Notes: generated from the sequence alone by a model not told the origin. DNA of 40,346 nucleotides from Pseudomonadota bacterium (GCA_023386865.1 JAEWIV010000182.1:1-40346); one strand, 5' to 3'; shown: positions 23,494-32,609, counted from the first letter of the stretch. Translations and numbers: made by a program.

Positions 23494-24840
23494 CTACTCC
23501 GCGGCTTTCGCCGTCGCCGCGAAGAACCGGTTCTCCGGCCGCGGCAGGCCGAGGTTCTCGCGCAAGGTCTTGCCCTCGTACTCGGTGCGGAAGATGCCGC
23601 GGCGCTGCAGCTCGGGCACGACGAGATTGACGAAATCGTCGAGCCCGCCCGGCAGGTAGGGGAACATCACGTTGAAGCCGTCGGAGGCGCCGGTCGTCAG
23701 CCACTCCTCCATCTGGTCGGCGATCATCCGGGGCGTGCCCATCATGGCGAGCCCGCCATAGCCGCCCAGCCGGCCGGCGATCTGGCGCACCGTCAGGTTC
23801 TCGCGCTTGGCGAGAGCAATGACCCGCTCGCGGCCGCTCTTGCTCTGGTTGGTCTCGGGGATATCGGGCAACGGCCCGTCGGGATCGAACTTTCGCGCGT
23901 CCTGGCCGATTGCGATCGACAGCGCGGCGATGCCGCTGTCGCAGGACACCAGGCCATCGAGCCGGGCGCGCTTCTCCTTCGCCTCGTCGAGCGAGGAGCC
24001 GATGATGGTGAAGGCGCCCGGCAGGATTTTTATGTGATCGGGATTGCGGCCGACCCTGGCGGCGCGGCCCTTCACGTCGGCATAGAAGGCGCGGCCGGCT
24101 TCGATCGGGCCGCCGGCGGCGAACACCATCTCGGCGGTCTCGGCGGCGAGCTGGCGGCCGGCGTCGGAGGCGCCGGCCTGGACCATCACCGGCCAACCCT
24201 GGACGGGCCGGGCGATGTTGAGCGGCCCGCGCACCTTGAGGTACTTGCCCTTGTGGTTCAGCACATGGAGCTTGGCGGGATCGAAGTAGATGCCCTGCTC
24301 GACGTCGCGGATGAAGGCGTCGTCGGCCCATGAATCCCAGAGGCCGGTGACGACGTCGAAGAACTCGCGGGCGCGGGCATAGCGCTCGGCGTGCTCCATC
24401 TGCTCGTCCATGCCGAAGTTCAGCGCGGCGTCGGGATTGGAGGTCGTGACCAGGTTCCAGCCGGCGCGGCCTTCGGAGATGTGATCGAGCGAGGCGAAGC
24501 GGCGGGCGATGGTGTAGGCCGGCTCGAAGGTGGTCGAGGCCGTGGCGATCAGGCCGAGATGGCTGGTGTGCTGGGCGAGCGCGGGCAGCAGGGTCAGCGG
24601 ATCGAACGAGGTCACCGTGGCGCTGCGCTTCAGGGCCTCCATGGGCATGTTCAGCACGGCCAGGTGATCGGCCATGAAGAAGGCATCGAACCTGCCGCGC
24701 TCCAGGGTCTGGGCGTAGGAAATCAGCGCCTTGAGATTGAAGTTGGCGTCCGGCGTGCCGCCGGGATAGCGCCAGGCGGCGGTATGGATGCTGACCGGGC
24801 GCATGAAGGCGCCGAGCCGCAGTTGGCGTTTGGAGCTCAT
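23494..24840 (-). CDS. LLM class flavin-dependent monooxygenase (NtaA/SnaA/DszA family)
   Basis: The 448-residue FMN-dependent oxygenase has family marks in order: LRLGAFMRPVSIHTAAWRYP, FDAFFMADHLA near residue 55, HTSHLGLIATASTTFEPAYT near 95, RAGWNLVTTSN near 125 and a GPLNIARPVQGWPVMVQAGA stretch near 200. This group takes reduced flavin from a partner reductase and oxidises chelators (NTA, EDTA), sulfur heterocycles or pristinamycin precursors. No flavin reductase lies next to it. The start at 24840 removes 18 upstream residues that do not match the family. Confidence 0.9.
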   Translation of the reverse strand: MSSKRQLRLGAFMRPVSIHTAAWRYPGGTPDANFNLKALISYAQTLERGRFDAFFMADHLAVLNMPMEALKRSATVTSFDPLTLLPALAQHTSHLGLIATASTTFEPAYTIARRFASLDHISEGRAGWNLVTTSNPDAALNFGMDEQMEHAERYARAREFFDVVTGLWDSWADDAFIRDVEQGIYFDPAKLHVLNHKGKYLKVRGPLNIARPVQGWPVMVQAGASDAGRQLAAETAEMVFAAGGPIEAGRAFYADVKGRAARVGRNPDHIKILPGAFTIIGSSLDEAKEKRARLDGLVSCDSGIAALSIAIGQDARKFDPDGPLPDIPETNQSKSGRERVIALAKRENLTVRQIAGRLGGYGGLAMMGTPRMIADQMEEWLTTGASDGFNVMFPYLPGGLDDFVNLVVPELQRRGIFRTEYEGKTLRENLGLPRPENRFFAATAKAAE

Positions 24841-24923
24841 GGGCTGCAATCTTGCCCTTGCCGGGCCGCCCGACAAGGCGGCCTCGGACGACAAGAACTA
24901 ATTCAACGAATTTGTTTTCTCTT

Positions 24924-26333
24924 TCACACGATTGGCGGGCGTTTCTTGTCGGTGCCCGCCGAGTGCTCCCAGGCGCGAGCCACCTGGAACAGGGTGCTTT
25001 CCTCGAAGTAACGGCCGACGAACTGCACCGACAGCGGCAGGCCGTCGACCGACAGCCCGGCCAGCATGGCGAGTGCGGGATGGCCGGTGACGTTGAACGG
25101 CGTGCGCGCCTGGCGCGGATAGGTGCGGTCGATGTCGGCCGGCCGGTCGATGCGGCAGGGCGGATCCATCGAGCTCGCGCACAACAGCACGTCGACCTGG
25201 CGGAACGCCGCCTCGACCTCGGCGATCATCTCCAGCCGCCGGCGCTGGGCCTGCACATAATCGCCGGCGCCGAAGAAGGCGCCGGCCATCAGGCGGCGGC
25301 GCGAGAGCTGGCCGTAGTCGCCCGGCCGCTCGCGCAGCCACGGCCCATGGATCGCCCAGGCCTCGCTTTGCAGGATCACGCGGTTGACCGCGCCGAATTC
25401 GGTGAGGGTCGGCAGGCGGATGTCGCGCACCTCGGCGCCCTCCATCTGCAAGGCGCGCGCGACATGGTTCAGGGCCGCCGTGACCTCGGCCTCGGCCGGC
25501 GTGTCGACCTCGTGGAAATGGCGCACGAAGCCGATGCGCAGGTCGCGCACGCCGCGATCGAGGCTCGCGGCATAGTGGCCGTTCACCGTCACGGCGCTGC
25601 CCGGATCGAGCGGATCGTGGCCGGCGATCGCCTGCAGCATCAGCGCATTGTCGGCGACGGTGCGCGTCATCGGTCCGATATGGTCGAGCGTGAAGCTGAG
25701 CGGAAAGACGCCGCGGCGCGACACCAGCCCGTAGGTCGGCTTCAGCCCGACGATGCCGCAGCAGCTCGCGGGATTGCGCACGCTGCCGCCGGTGTCTGTG
25801 CCCAGCGCCATCGGGAAGAGACCCGCGGCGACGCCCGACCCCGAACCCGACGAGGAGCCGCCGGGATGATGGTCGGTGTTCCACGGATTGCGCGCCGGCG
25901 GCCACGGCAGATCGAAGCTCGGCCCGCCGATGGCGAACTCGTGCGTCGACAGCTTGCCCATGACGATGGCGCCCGCACCGCGCAGCTTCTGGACGCAGAC
26001 GGCGTCGGCCCCGGCGACGTTACCGTCGAGGATCTTGGAGTGGCACGTCGTCGGCAGGCCGGCGACGTCGATGATGTCCTTGATGCCGACCGGCACGCCG
26101 TGCAGCGGACCGCGCAGGCGCCCGGCCGCCGCCTCCGCCTCGGCGGCCTTCGCCGACGCCATCGCCGCCTCGCCATCGAGTCGGATGAAGGCGTTGAGCC
26201 TGGGATCGAGCGTGGCGACGCGTTCGAGCAGCGCCTTCATGAGCTCGACCGGGGACAATTCCTTGTCCGCGATCGCCCGGGCCGCTTTGCCGACGCTCAG
26301 CCAATGCAGCTCGCCCACCGGACCGTCCCTCAC
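24924..26333 (-). CDS. Amidase signature family amidase (AtzE/GatA-like)
   Basis: The 469-residue enzyme shows the complete Ser-cisSer-Lys machinery: Lys in VGIKDIID near residue 75, the Gly/Ser-rich GGSSSGSGSGVAAG near 150 with the cis-Ser, and the nucleophile Ser in TDTGGSVRNPA. It hydrolyses amides. GTG 26333 is chosen because it overlaps the stop of the 60-residue partner gene (GTGA) and has GGAGGGGG upstream; a longer in-frame ATG at 26363 lies inside that gene. Lack of the GatB/GatC partners argues against a tRNA amidotransferase. Confidence 0.92.
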   Translation of the reverse strand: MRDGPVGELHWLSVGKAARAIADKELSPVELMKALLERVATLDPRLNAFIRLDGEAAMASAKAAEAEAAAGRLRGPLHGVPVGIKDIIDVAGLPTTCHSKILDGNVAGADAVCVQKLRGAGAIVMGKLSTHEFAIGGPSFDLPWPPARNPWNTDHHPGGSSSGSGSGVAAGLFPMALGTDTGGSVRNPASCCGIVGLKPTYGLVSRRGVFPLSFTLDHIGPMTRTVADNALMLQAIAGHDPLDPGSAVTVNGHYAASLDRGVRDLRIGFVRHFHEVDTPAEAEVTAALNHVARALQMEGAEVRDIRLPTLTEFGAVNRVILQSEAWAIHGPWLRERPGDYGQLSRRRLMAGAFFGAGDYVQAQRRRLEMIAEVEAAFRQVDVLLCASSMDPPCRIDRPADIDRTYPRQARTPFNVTGHPALAMLAGLSVDGLPLSVQFVGRYFEESTLFQVARAWEHSAGTDKKRPPIV

Positions 26334-26512
26334 AGCCCCCTCCCCGCCTTCATCGGCGGCCACGGCTCGACGGCCGGATCGGTCGGCTGCTTGATCTTGC
26401 TCATGACATCGGCCGCCTGCTTGGCCGCCGCAGCGACGTCATCGGGGAATTCGGCCAGCGCCTTGGCGAGTCCGGCCCGGCGTGCCAGCAGCTCCATCGT
26501 TGCCTTGTCCAT
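26330..26512 (-). CDS. AtzG-like (DUF4089-type) small amidase partner, 60 aa
   Basis: ATG 26512 has GGAG six bases upstream. The product (MELLARRAGLAKALAEFPDD, AAAKQAADVMSKIKQP, then a Pro-rich tail PAVEPWPPM) is helical like AtzG/DUF4089 and GatC-type proteins, which wrap around and stabilise amidases such as AtzE. In such proteins the C-terminal tail reaches the amidase. The overlap with the amidase start implies coupled, balanced synthesis. Family membership is by layout and context, not a strong motif. Confidence 0.68.
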   Translation of the reverse strand: MDKATMELLARRAGLAKALAEFPDDVAAAAKQAADVMSKIKQPTDPAVEPWPPMKAGRGL

Positions 26513-26701
26513 GTCGACTCCACCCTCGATTGGCGTCGAGTTTCCATCGCGGCCGCGCGAGAGTCCATGGAGGTCGTTGCGGCTGCCGGCTTCGCCTCGT
26601 GGAATCGCCCGCAACTCGAGCAGGTTCGGAGAACAAGCTTGGCCGCAGATCACACGATAGATCTTTGCGGCCGAGCCGATCCTGCTGATCGGACGCTGAC
26701 G

Positions 26702-27901
26702 TCAATTGGTCGTGCCCTGCCGGGCGAAACTCGGCGGCACCTTGTGCCATTCACGGCCGGACTTCGCCTGCTGGTAGCCGTACTGGTAGAGCGCCTGCAT
26801 GTAGGGCTGCTCGAACTCGCCCTTCTTCTCCAGCGTGAAATCGGCGCCGATGTAGGCGAGATTGTAGTCGACGCCGTCGCGCAGGCTGGTGAAATAGGTG
26901 CGCAGGACGTCGTTGTGGCCGCTCGCCGCCAGCATGGTGTTGATGGCGCGGCCGGCGATGTTGATGGTGCGGCGCTCGGCCATGACGTAGTCGGGATCGA
27001 GGCGGGCATTGCGGATGATGTAGGCGACACGCTTGCGCTTGAGCAGGCGGTTGGCCTCGAGCGCCGGCGGATAGAGGAAGAGCTGGGCGATGGTACCGCC
27101 ATCGACATGCATCTCCTGGTACTTCCTGCCGTCGAGCTCGACATCGATCATCACTGGCTGGAAGAGACCCGGGATCGCCGCCGAGGCGCGCAGGATCTGG
27201 TGAAAGAGCCGCAAGGCCTCCGGCTTGCCGCTGGCCGCCAGTGCCCCGATGTTCCAGATCACCGGTCGCTGGGCATCGAGGTCGGTGGTGCCGATCAGCA
27301 GCAGGCGGCCTTCGTTGTATTCCCGGGCGATGGCAGCGAACATCTTTTCATCGGCGTACTTGGCGATGACGTCGGCCAGCGGCGTGGTATCGGCCATGGC
27401 ATCGTTGAACAGCGCGGCCGTCAGGCCGCGCGTGCGGAAAACCCGTTCGGGTGTCATGGGCGTGTAGACCTCGCGCAGGGCCGCGTCATACTGCGGCCCC
27501 AGGAAGGCGAAGGGCGCGATCAGCGCGCCGGTGCTGACGCCGGTCACCATCCTGAATTCCGGCCGTGTGCCGGTCTCGCTCCAGCCGTTGAGGAGGCCCG
27601 CGCCGAACGCGCCGTTGTCGCCGCCGCCGGAGACCGCGAGATAGTAGGCCGTCGGCAGATTGGCGCGCGTCGGGTTCTTGCCCTCGGACCGCAAGACCGC
27701 CATCTCGCGATCGAGCGAGCGCATGGCTTCCTGGATCATCGGCGTGACGTCGTCGTCGGCGAAGAAGCGGGCGTTGGGGATGCCGAGCGGCTGGGCACGC
27801 GCCGTGTCGACACGCGGCACGGCGGGCAGGCGATCGGGGTGAGAGCAGGCCGTTGCCGCCAGCCCGACGGCCAGCAGCAGGAATGTGACGAACCTACGCA
27901 T
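26702..27901 (-). CDS. Patatin-like phospholipase, lipoprotein
   Basis: The 399-residue protein begins with a lipoprotein signal (MRRFVTFLLLAVGLAATAC, lipobox ATAC with Cys19). The patatin domain has the oxyanion Gly-rich loop VSGGGDNGAFGAG near residue 90, the nucleophile Ser in GVSTGAL near 120 and the catalytic Asp in VDGG near 265, so the Ser-Asp dyad is intact. It should hydrolyse phospholipids or acyl esters at the outer membrane. It overlaps the upstream NHL gene by eight bases and is the last gene of the run. Confidence 0.92.
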   Translation of the reverse strand: MRRFVTFLLLAVGLAATACSHPDRLPAVPRVDTARAQPLGIPNARFFADDDVTPMIQEAMRSLDREMAVLRSEGKNPTRANLPTAYYLAVSGGGDNGAFGAGLLNGWSETGTRPEFRMVTGVSTGALIAPFAFLGPQYDAALREVYTPMTPERVFRTRGLTAALFNDAMADTTPLADVIAKYADEKMFAAIAREYNEGRLLLIGTTDLDAQRPVIWNIGALAASGKPEALRLFHQILRASAAIPGLFQPVMIDVELDGRKYQEMHVDGGTIAQLFLYPPALEANRLLKRKRVAYIIRNARLDPDYVMAERRTINIAGRAINTMLAASGHNDVLRTYFTSLRDGVDYNLAYIGADFTLEKKGEFEQPYMQALYQYGYQQAKSGREWHKVPPSFARQGTTN

Positions 27902-28742
27902 CCAGTCTCTCCAACTTGGTGATCTCCTGAGGCGGCAGCTCGGCGAGATAGAGGTTGCCGTGGGCGTCGCCCGAAATGCCGTGCGCGCCGTTGATGGCGC
28001 CGCGGCAGCGGCCGATCAGCTTGCCGTCCGATGTGAGCAGGCTGATGCGCGGGATCTGGTCGGTGACGAAGACCAGGTCGCGATCATCCATCCAGATCTG
28101 CATCGGGTGATAGAAGTCGCCCCATTCGGCGAGGAAGGAGCCGGCGCGGTCGAACACCTGCACCCGGTTGTTCTCGCGGTCGCCGACCAGCACCTTGCCG
28201 AAGCGGTCGACCCAGATGGCGTGCGGCGTGGTGAAGGCGCCGGGCGCCGCGCCGGGCCCGCCCCAGGTCGCGATCAACGTGCCGTCGGCGGCGAAGCGAT
28301 GGACGCTGGAATTGCCGTAGCCATCGGCGACGTAGATCTCGCCGTCGGGCGCCTGCGCCGCCGCCGTCGGATGGTTGAAGGGGGCGCCGAGCGAGGGCCA
28401 GTGCCTCTTGCCCAGCGCCTGCAGCAACCTGCCCGATGCATCGAAGCGCAGAACCTGATGGGCATCGCGGTCGGCCACCAGGATCGAGCCGTCGGGCGCG
28501 GCATTGATGTAGTGCGGCTCGCCCAGCGTGCCCTCGCCCCAGGCGCCGGCGAGGCGGCCGTCGCGATCGAACACCAGCACCGGCCGGTCGGTGCCGCGCT
28601 GGGCGACATGCACCCGGCCTTCGCCGTCGACCATGAGGTCGGAGATGAACCCGAATCCCTCGCCCGCCGGCAGCTTCGCCCAGTTGCGGTGGATGGCATA
28701 GCGCCGGTCGGCCAGGACGACGGTGTAGCGTTCCTCGGACAT
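27894..28742 (-). CDS. NHL-repeat beta-propeller protein
   Basis: The 282-residue protein consists of about six NHL-type blades: GEGRVHVAQRGTDRPVLVFD, GSILVADRDAHQVLRFD, GEIYVADGYGNSSVHRF, FGKVLVGDRENNRVQVFD and later weaker blades. No signal peptide is present. Such propellers bind ligands or act as peptidyl-glycine lyase-like enzymes; the YVADGYGN blade resembles that of peptidylamidoglycolate lyases, but no activity can be assigned. It overlaps the patatin gene and starts three bases after the SnoaL-like gene. Confidence 0.9.
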   Translation of the reverse strand: MSEERYTVVLADRRYAIHRNWAKLPAGEGFGFISDLMVDGEGRVHVAQRGTDRPVLVFDRDGRLAGAWGEGTLGEPHYINAAPDGSILVADRDAHQVLRFDASGRLLQALGKRHWPSLGAPFNHPTAAAQAPDGEIYVADGYGNSSVHRFAADGTLIATWGGPGAAPGAFTTPHAIWVDRFGKVLVGDRENNRVQVFDRAGSFLAEWGDFYHPMQIWMDDRDLVFVTDQIPRISLLTSDGKLIGRCRGAINGAHGISGDAHGNLYLAELPPQEITKLERLDA

Positions 28743-28745
28743 CGG

Positions 28746-29231
28746 TTATTGGGGAATGCCCACCCCCTTGCTTGCGTTGTAGACGTAACAGCGGATCTTC
28801 CAGCCGGCCGGGGTGCGTCGGAAGATCACGACGGTGTTGAACGTCTCGGTGGCCTCGACGCCGCTCGCCAGCGTCCTGATGCGCCCCTTGCTGGTGGCCC
28901 GCAGCCAGGCCATGTCGCCCGCCACCTCGGTTTCCTGGATCGTGAAGGCGAGATCGACCTTCAGGGTCGCGAACAGCTGGCGGTAGGCGGCGCGCAACGC
29001 CTCCGTCCCGGCCGCGGCCGGCAGGTCGTCGCGGATGAAGACGCCGTCGGGCGTGTAGAGCGCCACCAGCGCGTCGGCCGCGCCCCAGCGCAGCCCGGCG
29101 GCATAGCGCTCCATGATGGCGAGGAGCTGGGCCGAATCGTCCGCCGGCTGCGCGCGGACGCCGCTGCCGACCATGGCGACCGCCGCGCCGGCGAGCAGAG
29201 CGCGGCGCGAGGTGCGGCTAGGCTTTGACAC
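28746..29231 (-). CDS. SnoaL/DUF4440-like (SgcJ/EcaC type) exported protein
   Basis: GTG 29231, with GGGAGAG upstream, gives a 161-residue protein with a twin-arginine signal (SRRALLAGAAVAMVGSGVRA). The NTF2-like domain has MERYAAGLRWGAADALVALY, TPDGVFI, the mid-strand FTIQETEVAGDMAWLRAT and FRRTPAGWKIRCYVYN. Family members bind or transform small hydrophobic molecules; no function is assigned. The cytochrome-free Tat signal suggests a folded periplasmic protein. ATG 29261 is the alternative start but would bury the Tat motif further inside. Confidence 0.85.
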   Translation of the reverse strand: MSKPSRTSRRALLAGAAVAMVGSGVRAQPADDSAQLLAIMERYAAGLRWGAADALVALYTPDGVFIRDDLPAAAGTEALRAAYRQLFATLKVDLAFTIQETEVAGDMAWLRATSKGRIRTLASGVEATETFNTVVIFRRTPAGWKIRCYVYNASKGVGIPQ

Positions 29232-29274
29232 CAGACTCTCCCTTTCCAGTGACCGTGTCATTGTAGCCCATCCG

Positions 29275-30117
29275 TCAGCCCACGCGCAGCAAGTGAAGCC
29301 GCGGGTCCAGAAGGTCGCGTAGGCCGTCGCCCAGCATGTTGAGGCCGAGCACGGCGAGCGCGATGGCGAGGCCCGGCCACACCGCGAGCTCGGGTGCCTG
29401 GAAGATGTAGGTCTGGGCGTCGCGCAGCATGCGGCCCCAGGAAGGCACCGGCGGCTGCGCGCCGAGGCCGAGATAGCTCAAGCCCGCTTCCGCCAGGATG
29501 GCGACGGCGAACTGGATGGTCGCCTGCACGATCAGCACGCCGGCGATATTGGGCAGGACGTGCTTCAGGGTGATGCCCACCGGTCCCTCCCCCATCGCCG
29601 TCGCCGCGCGGATGAAGTCGCGGCTCCACATGGCGAGCGCCGACCCGCGGGTGACGCGCGCGAACACCGGGATGTTGAAGATGGCGATGGCCAGGATCGC
29701 GTTCTGCGCACTGGCGCCCAGCACCGAGGTGATCAGGATGGCGATCAGCACCGCGGGGAAGGCGAAGATCAGGTCCGACGTGCGCGACAGCGCCTCGTCG
29801 ACCCAGCCGCCGCGGGCGGCGGCCCAGGCGCCCAGGGCGACGCCGACGGTGAGGCCGATGGCGACGGCGATCAGGCCGACCGTGATCGAGGTCTGCGCGC
29901 CCACCATGATGCGCGAAAGCACGTCGCGGCCGAGGTGGTCGGTGCCCAGCGGATAGGCGGGCGACGACGGCATCAGCTTGGCGCGCATGTTCAGGGCATC
30001 CATGGGATGCGGCGTCCACAACACCGAGACCAGCGCGGTGCCGACGAACAGCAGCAGCAGGACGGCGCCGATCTGGAAGCCGACATGACGCGAGGCGCGG
30101 GCGAGGAAGCTGTTCAT
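29275..30117 (-). CDS. dppC: Peptide/nickel-type ABC importer permease (DppC-like)
   Basis: The 280-residue permease begins with one helix (QIGAVLLLLFVGTALVSVLW), then HPLGTD-type YPLGTDHLGRDVLSRIM, about six helices, and the EAA loop in ATAMGEGPVGITLKHVLPNI. C-terminal GLSYLGLGAQPPVPSWGRML is characteristic of DppC/OppC/GsiD. ATG 30117 overlaps the dppB stop by four bases. The symbol reflects family only. Confidence 0.92.
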   Translation of the reverse strand: MNSFLARASRHVGFQIGAVLLLLFVGTALVSVLWTPHPMDALNMRAKLMPSSPAYPLGTDHLGRDVLSRIMVGAQTSITVGLIAVAIGLTVGVALGAWAAARGGWVDEALSRTSDLIFAFPAVLIAILITSVLGASAQNAILAIAIFNIPVFARVTRGSALAMWSRDFIRAATAMGEGPVGITLKHVLPNIAGVLIVQATIQFAVAILAEAGLSYLGLGAQPPVPSWGRMLRDAQTYIFQAPELAVWPGLAIALAVLGLNMLGDGLRDLLDPRLHLLRVG

Positions 30118-31058
30118 GCCCTGACCCGCGGACGGGGATCGAGCAACGCGTAGGCGAGATCGACCAGCAGGTTGACGACGAGCACCAGGATCGTGAACAG
30201 GATGACGACGTTCTTGATCACCACCAGGTCGCGGTTGTTGATCGAATCGTAGACGAGCTGTCCGACGCCGGGCAGGCGGTACACGCTTTCGATGATGACG
30301 GCGCCCGCCACCAGGAAGCCCGCGATCAGGCCGGCCACCGTGGTGACCGGGATCAGCGCGTTGCGCAGCGCATGACGGAACAACACGACGCGCTCGGTCG
30401 CGCCTTTGGCGCGCGCGGTGCGGACATAGTCCTCGCGCAGGGTGTCGAGCATCGCCGAGCGGGTGACGCGCGTCAGGATCGCGATCTCTCCCAAGGACAG
30501 CGACAAGGCCGGCAGGATCAGCGCATGCACCGATTTCAGCGGCTCCTGCCAGCCCGGGAAGCCGCCGGCCGGGAACCATTGCCAGGTCACGGCGAAGGCC
30601 AGCACCAGCACGATGCCGAACCAGAAGTTCGGCACCGAGATGCCGACCTGGGTGAAGCTCATGACGCCCCAGTCGCCCGGCTTGCCGTGCTTCCAGGCCG
30701 CGAACACGCCGAGCGGGATGGCGACCAGCGTCGCCCAGCCAAGCGCCAGGGCGCCGAGCGGCAAGGTGACGACCAGGCGATCGCCGATCAGCTTGCCGAC
30801 CGAGGTGCCGTAGGCATGGCTGTTGCCGAGGTCGAAGGTCAGCAGCCCGCCGATCCAGTGGACGTAGCGCGTGAGCAGCGGCTGATCGAAGCCATACTTC
30901 GCGCGCAACGCCGCCAGCGTGTCCGGTCGCGCATCGGTGCCCAGCATGACCAGCGCCGGATCGCCGGGCAGCACCTCGACCACGGCGAACACCACGACCG
31001 TGGCGAGGGCGAGCGTCACCAGCGCGGCGGCGAGACGTCGGGCGAGGAATTCAAGCAT
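30114..31058 (-). CDS. dppB: Peptide/nickel-type ABC importer permease (DppB-like)
   Basis: The 314-residue permease has the DppB pattern: N-terminal helix, VVEVLPGDPALVMLG, LRAKYGFDQPLLTRYVHWIG, LTFDLGNSHAYGTSV, and the EAA loop DYVRTARAKGATERVVLFRHALRN split over residues 215-240. It ends LLDPRPRVRA. It follows the binding-protein gene after 48 bases that contain a palindromic hairpin. Confidence 0.93.
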   Translation of the reverse strand: MLEFLARRLAAALVTLALATVVVFAVVEVLPGDPALVMLGTDARPDTLAALRAKYGFDQPLLTRYVHWIGGLLTFDLGNSHAYGTSVGKLIGDRLVVTLPLGALALGWATLVAIPLGVFAAWKHGKPGDWGVMSFTQVGISVPNFWFGIVLVLAFAVTWQWFPAGGFPGWQEPLKSVHALILPALSLSLGEIAILTRVTRSAMLDTLREDYVRTARAKGATERVVLFRHALRNALIPVTTVAGLIAGFLVAGAVIIESVYRLPGVGQLVYDSINNRDLVVIKNVVILFTILVLVVNLLVDLAYALLDPRPRVRA

Positions 31059-31068
31059 CAGGACTCGT

Positions 31069-31093
31069 ACCTCCCCCGTATGACGGGGGAGGT
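31069..31093. repeat. Perfect hairpin, REP-like intergenic palindrome
   Basis: ACCTCCCCCGT (31069-31079), a three-base loop ATG, and ACGGGGGAGGT (31083-31093) form an 11-bp perfect stem between the binding-protein stop and dppB. Palindromes of this CCTCCCCCGT...ACGGGGGAGG form recur between genes in many alphaproteobacterial genomes. Here it probably dampens read-through from the highly made binding protein into the permeases and protects its mRNA end. Confidence 0.65.
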
Positions 31094-31106
31094 GAATGAG
31101 GGCCCG

Positions 31107-32609
31107 TCACTTCCAATAAACGCCCGTCAGATCGAGCTGCGGCGTCGGCGAATTCTCCCACAAACCGACCAGGTCCTTCTTCCACACGCCGATCTTGGCG
31201 AGCTGGAAGAGGTAGCCGTTCACCGCATCGCGGGCGATGATCTGCTGCGCTTCCTTCAGGAGCTGGTCGCGCTTGGCGAAGTCGGTCGCGGCCACGACCT
31301 CGCGCCACTTGGCCTTGAACTCGGGCGAATTGTAGCCCCAGTAGTAGCCGTCGCGGGCGTAGCGATCGAGGTCGTTGGCCTCGGTGTGGGCGACGATGGT
31401 GAGATCGTAGTTGCGCTCCTTGAACGCCTCGGAGAGCCACTGCGGCCACTGCAGCTGCGTGATCGTGAGCTTGATGCCGATCTTGCCGAGCTGGCTGGCG
31501 ATCACTTCGCCGGCGCGCTGGGCGTAGCCGACCGGCGGCAGCTTCAGGCTGGCCTCGAAGCCGTTGGGATAGCCCGCCTCGGCGAGCAGCGCCTTGGCCT
31601 TGGCGATGTCGAACGGATAGGTCTTGGTGAGGTCGACATAGGCCTTGTTGTGCGGCGCGAAGTGGCTGCCGATCGGCACGCCGAAACCCGATTCCGCCGA
31701 GATGATCTCCTCGCGGTTGATGGCGTGCGCGATCGCCTGGCGCACCTTGGGATTGTCGAACGGCTTCTTGCCGTTGTTGGTCGCCAGAATCACCTCGCCC
31801 TCGGTCGTGCCGACGACGACGACGAAGCGCGGATCCTTCTTGAGGCGCTCGACCAGCTCGGGCGCCTGGAAGCCCGGGAAGGCGTCGACGTCGCCGGCGA
31901 GGAGCGCGCTCACCTGCGCCGACGGATCCTTCACGATCTTGAAGATCACGGTGTTGAGCTTGATCGAGCCGGGGTCGCGATAGGTCGGCGACTTCACCAG
32001 GGTGATCGAATCGCCTTCCTTGCGCTCCTTGAACATGAACGGCCCGGTGCCGATCGGGTTCTTGTCGTTGGTCGGCGCCGACTTGGGATGCATGATGCCG
32101 GCGTCGCCCAGCGACAGGCTGTAGAGCAGGAAGGAGTTGGGCGACTTCAGCGTCACCTTCACCGTCGCGGGATCGACCGCCTCGACCTTCTCGATGTCGG
32201 TGTAGAGCGACTTGGCCGGATTTGTGGAATCGGCCGCGAACAGCCGGTCGAGCGTGAACTTCACCACCGAGGCGTCGAGCGGCTCGCCGTCGTGGAATTT
32301 CACCCCCTGGCGGATCTTGAAGACATATTCCTTGCCGTCCTCCGACACGTTCCAGCTCTCGGCGAGCCCGGGTCCGACGGCGCCGGTGCGGTCGATGCGG
32401 CCGAGCGCCTCGAAGATGCTGGGCGTCGTGACCTCGCGGATGGCGGCGGCGGCGTTCCTGGTCGGATCGAGGACGGGCGGCTCGAGCGACATGCCGACCA
32501 CCAGCCGGTCCTTGCCCGGTCCTTGCGCCCAGCCTTGGGCGCCCGTTACCGGCAAGGTCGCGAGCGCGCCGATGGCGCCGAGCAGATGACGGCGGGAAAA
32601 TGAATCCAC
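31107..32609 (-). CDS. Peptide/nickel-type ABC importer substrate-binding protein (DppA/OppA-like, SBP_bac_5)
   Basis: GTG 32609 with GGAGGGG upstream gives a 500-residue exported protein with a twin-arginine signal (SRRHLLGAIGALATLPVTG). The mature part is SBP_bac_5: LVVGMSLEPPVLDPTRN, EYVFKIRQGVKFHDGEP near residue 95, NGKKPFDNPKVRQAIAHAIN near 280 and a C-terminal RDAVNGYLFQLAKI segment. Such proteins capture di- or oligopeptides, glutathione or nickel. The P1 peptidase upstream and gamma-glutamyltransferase in the same run suggest modified peptides. No ATPase gene accompanies it. Confidence 0.92.
   Translation of the reverse strand: MDSFSRRHLLGAIGALATLPVTGAQGWAQGPGKDRLVVGMSLEPPVLDPTRNAAAAIREVTTPSIFEALGRIDRTGAVGPGLAESWNVSEDGKEYVFKIRQGVKFHDGEPLDASVVKFTLDRLFAADSTNPAKSLYTDIEKVEAVDPATVKVTLKSPNSFLLYSLSLGDAGIMHPKSAPTNDKNPIGTGPFMFKERKEGDSITLVKSPTYRDPGSIKLNTVIFKIVKDPSAQVSALLAGDVDAFPGFQAPELVERLKKDPRFVVVVGTTEGEVILATNNGKKPFDNPKVRQAIAHAINREEIISAESGFGVPIGSHFAPHNKAYVDLTKTYPFDIAKAKALLAEAGYPNGFEASLKLPPVGYAQRAGEVIASQLGKIGIKLTITQLQWPQWLSEAFKERNYDLTIVAHTEANDLDRYARDGYYWGYNSPEFKAKWREVVAATDFAKRDQLLKEAQQIIARDAVNGYLFQLAKIGVWKKDLVGLWENSPTPQLDLTGVYWK

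Noticed and set aside
24852..26660. 602-codon plus-strand frame
   Set aside because: Antisense to the amidase, whose complete active-site motifs are on the minus strand.
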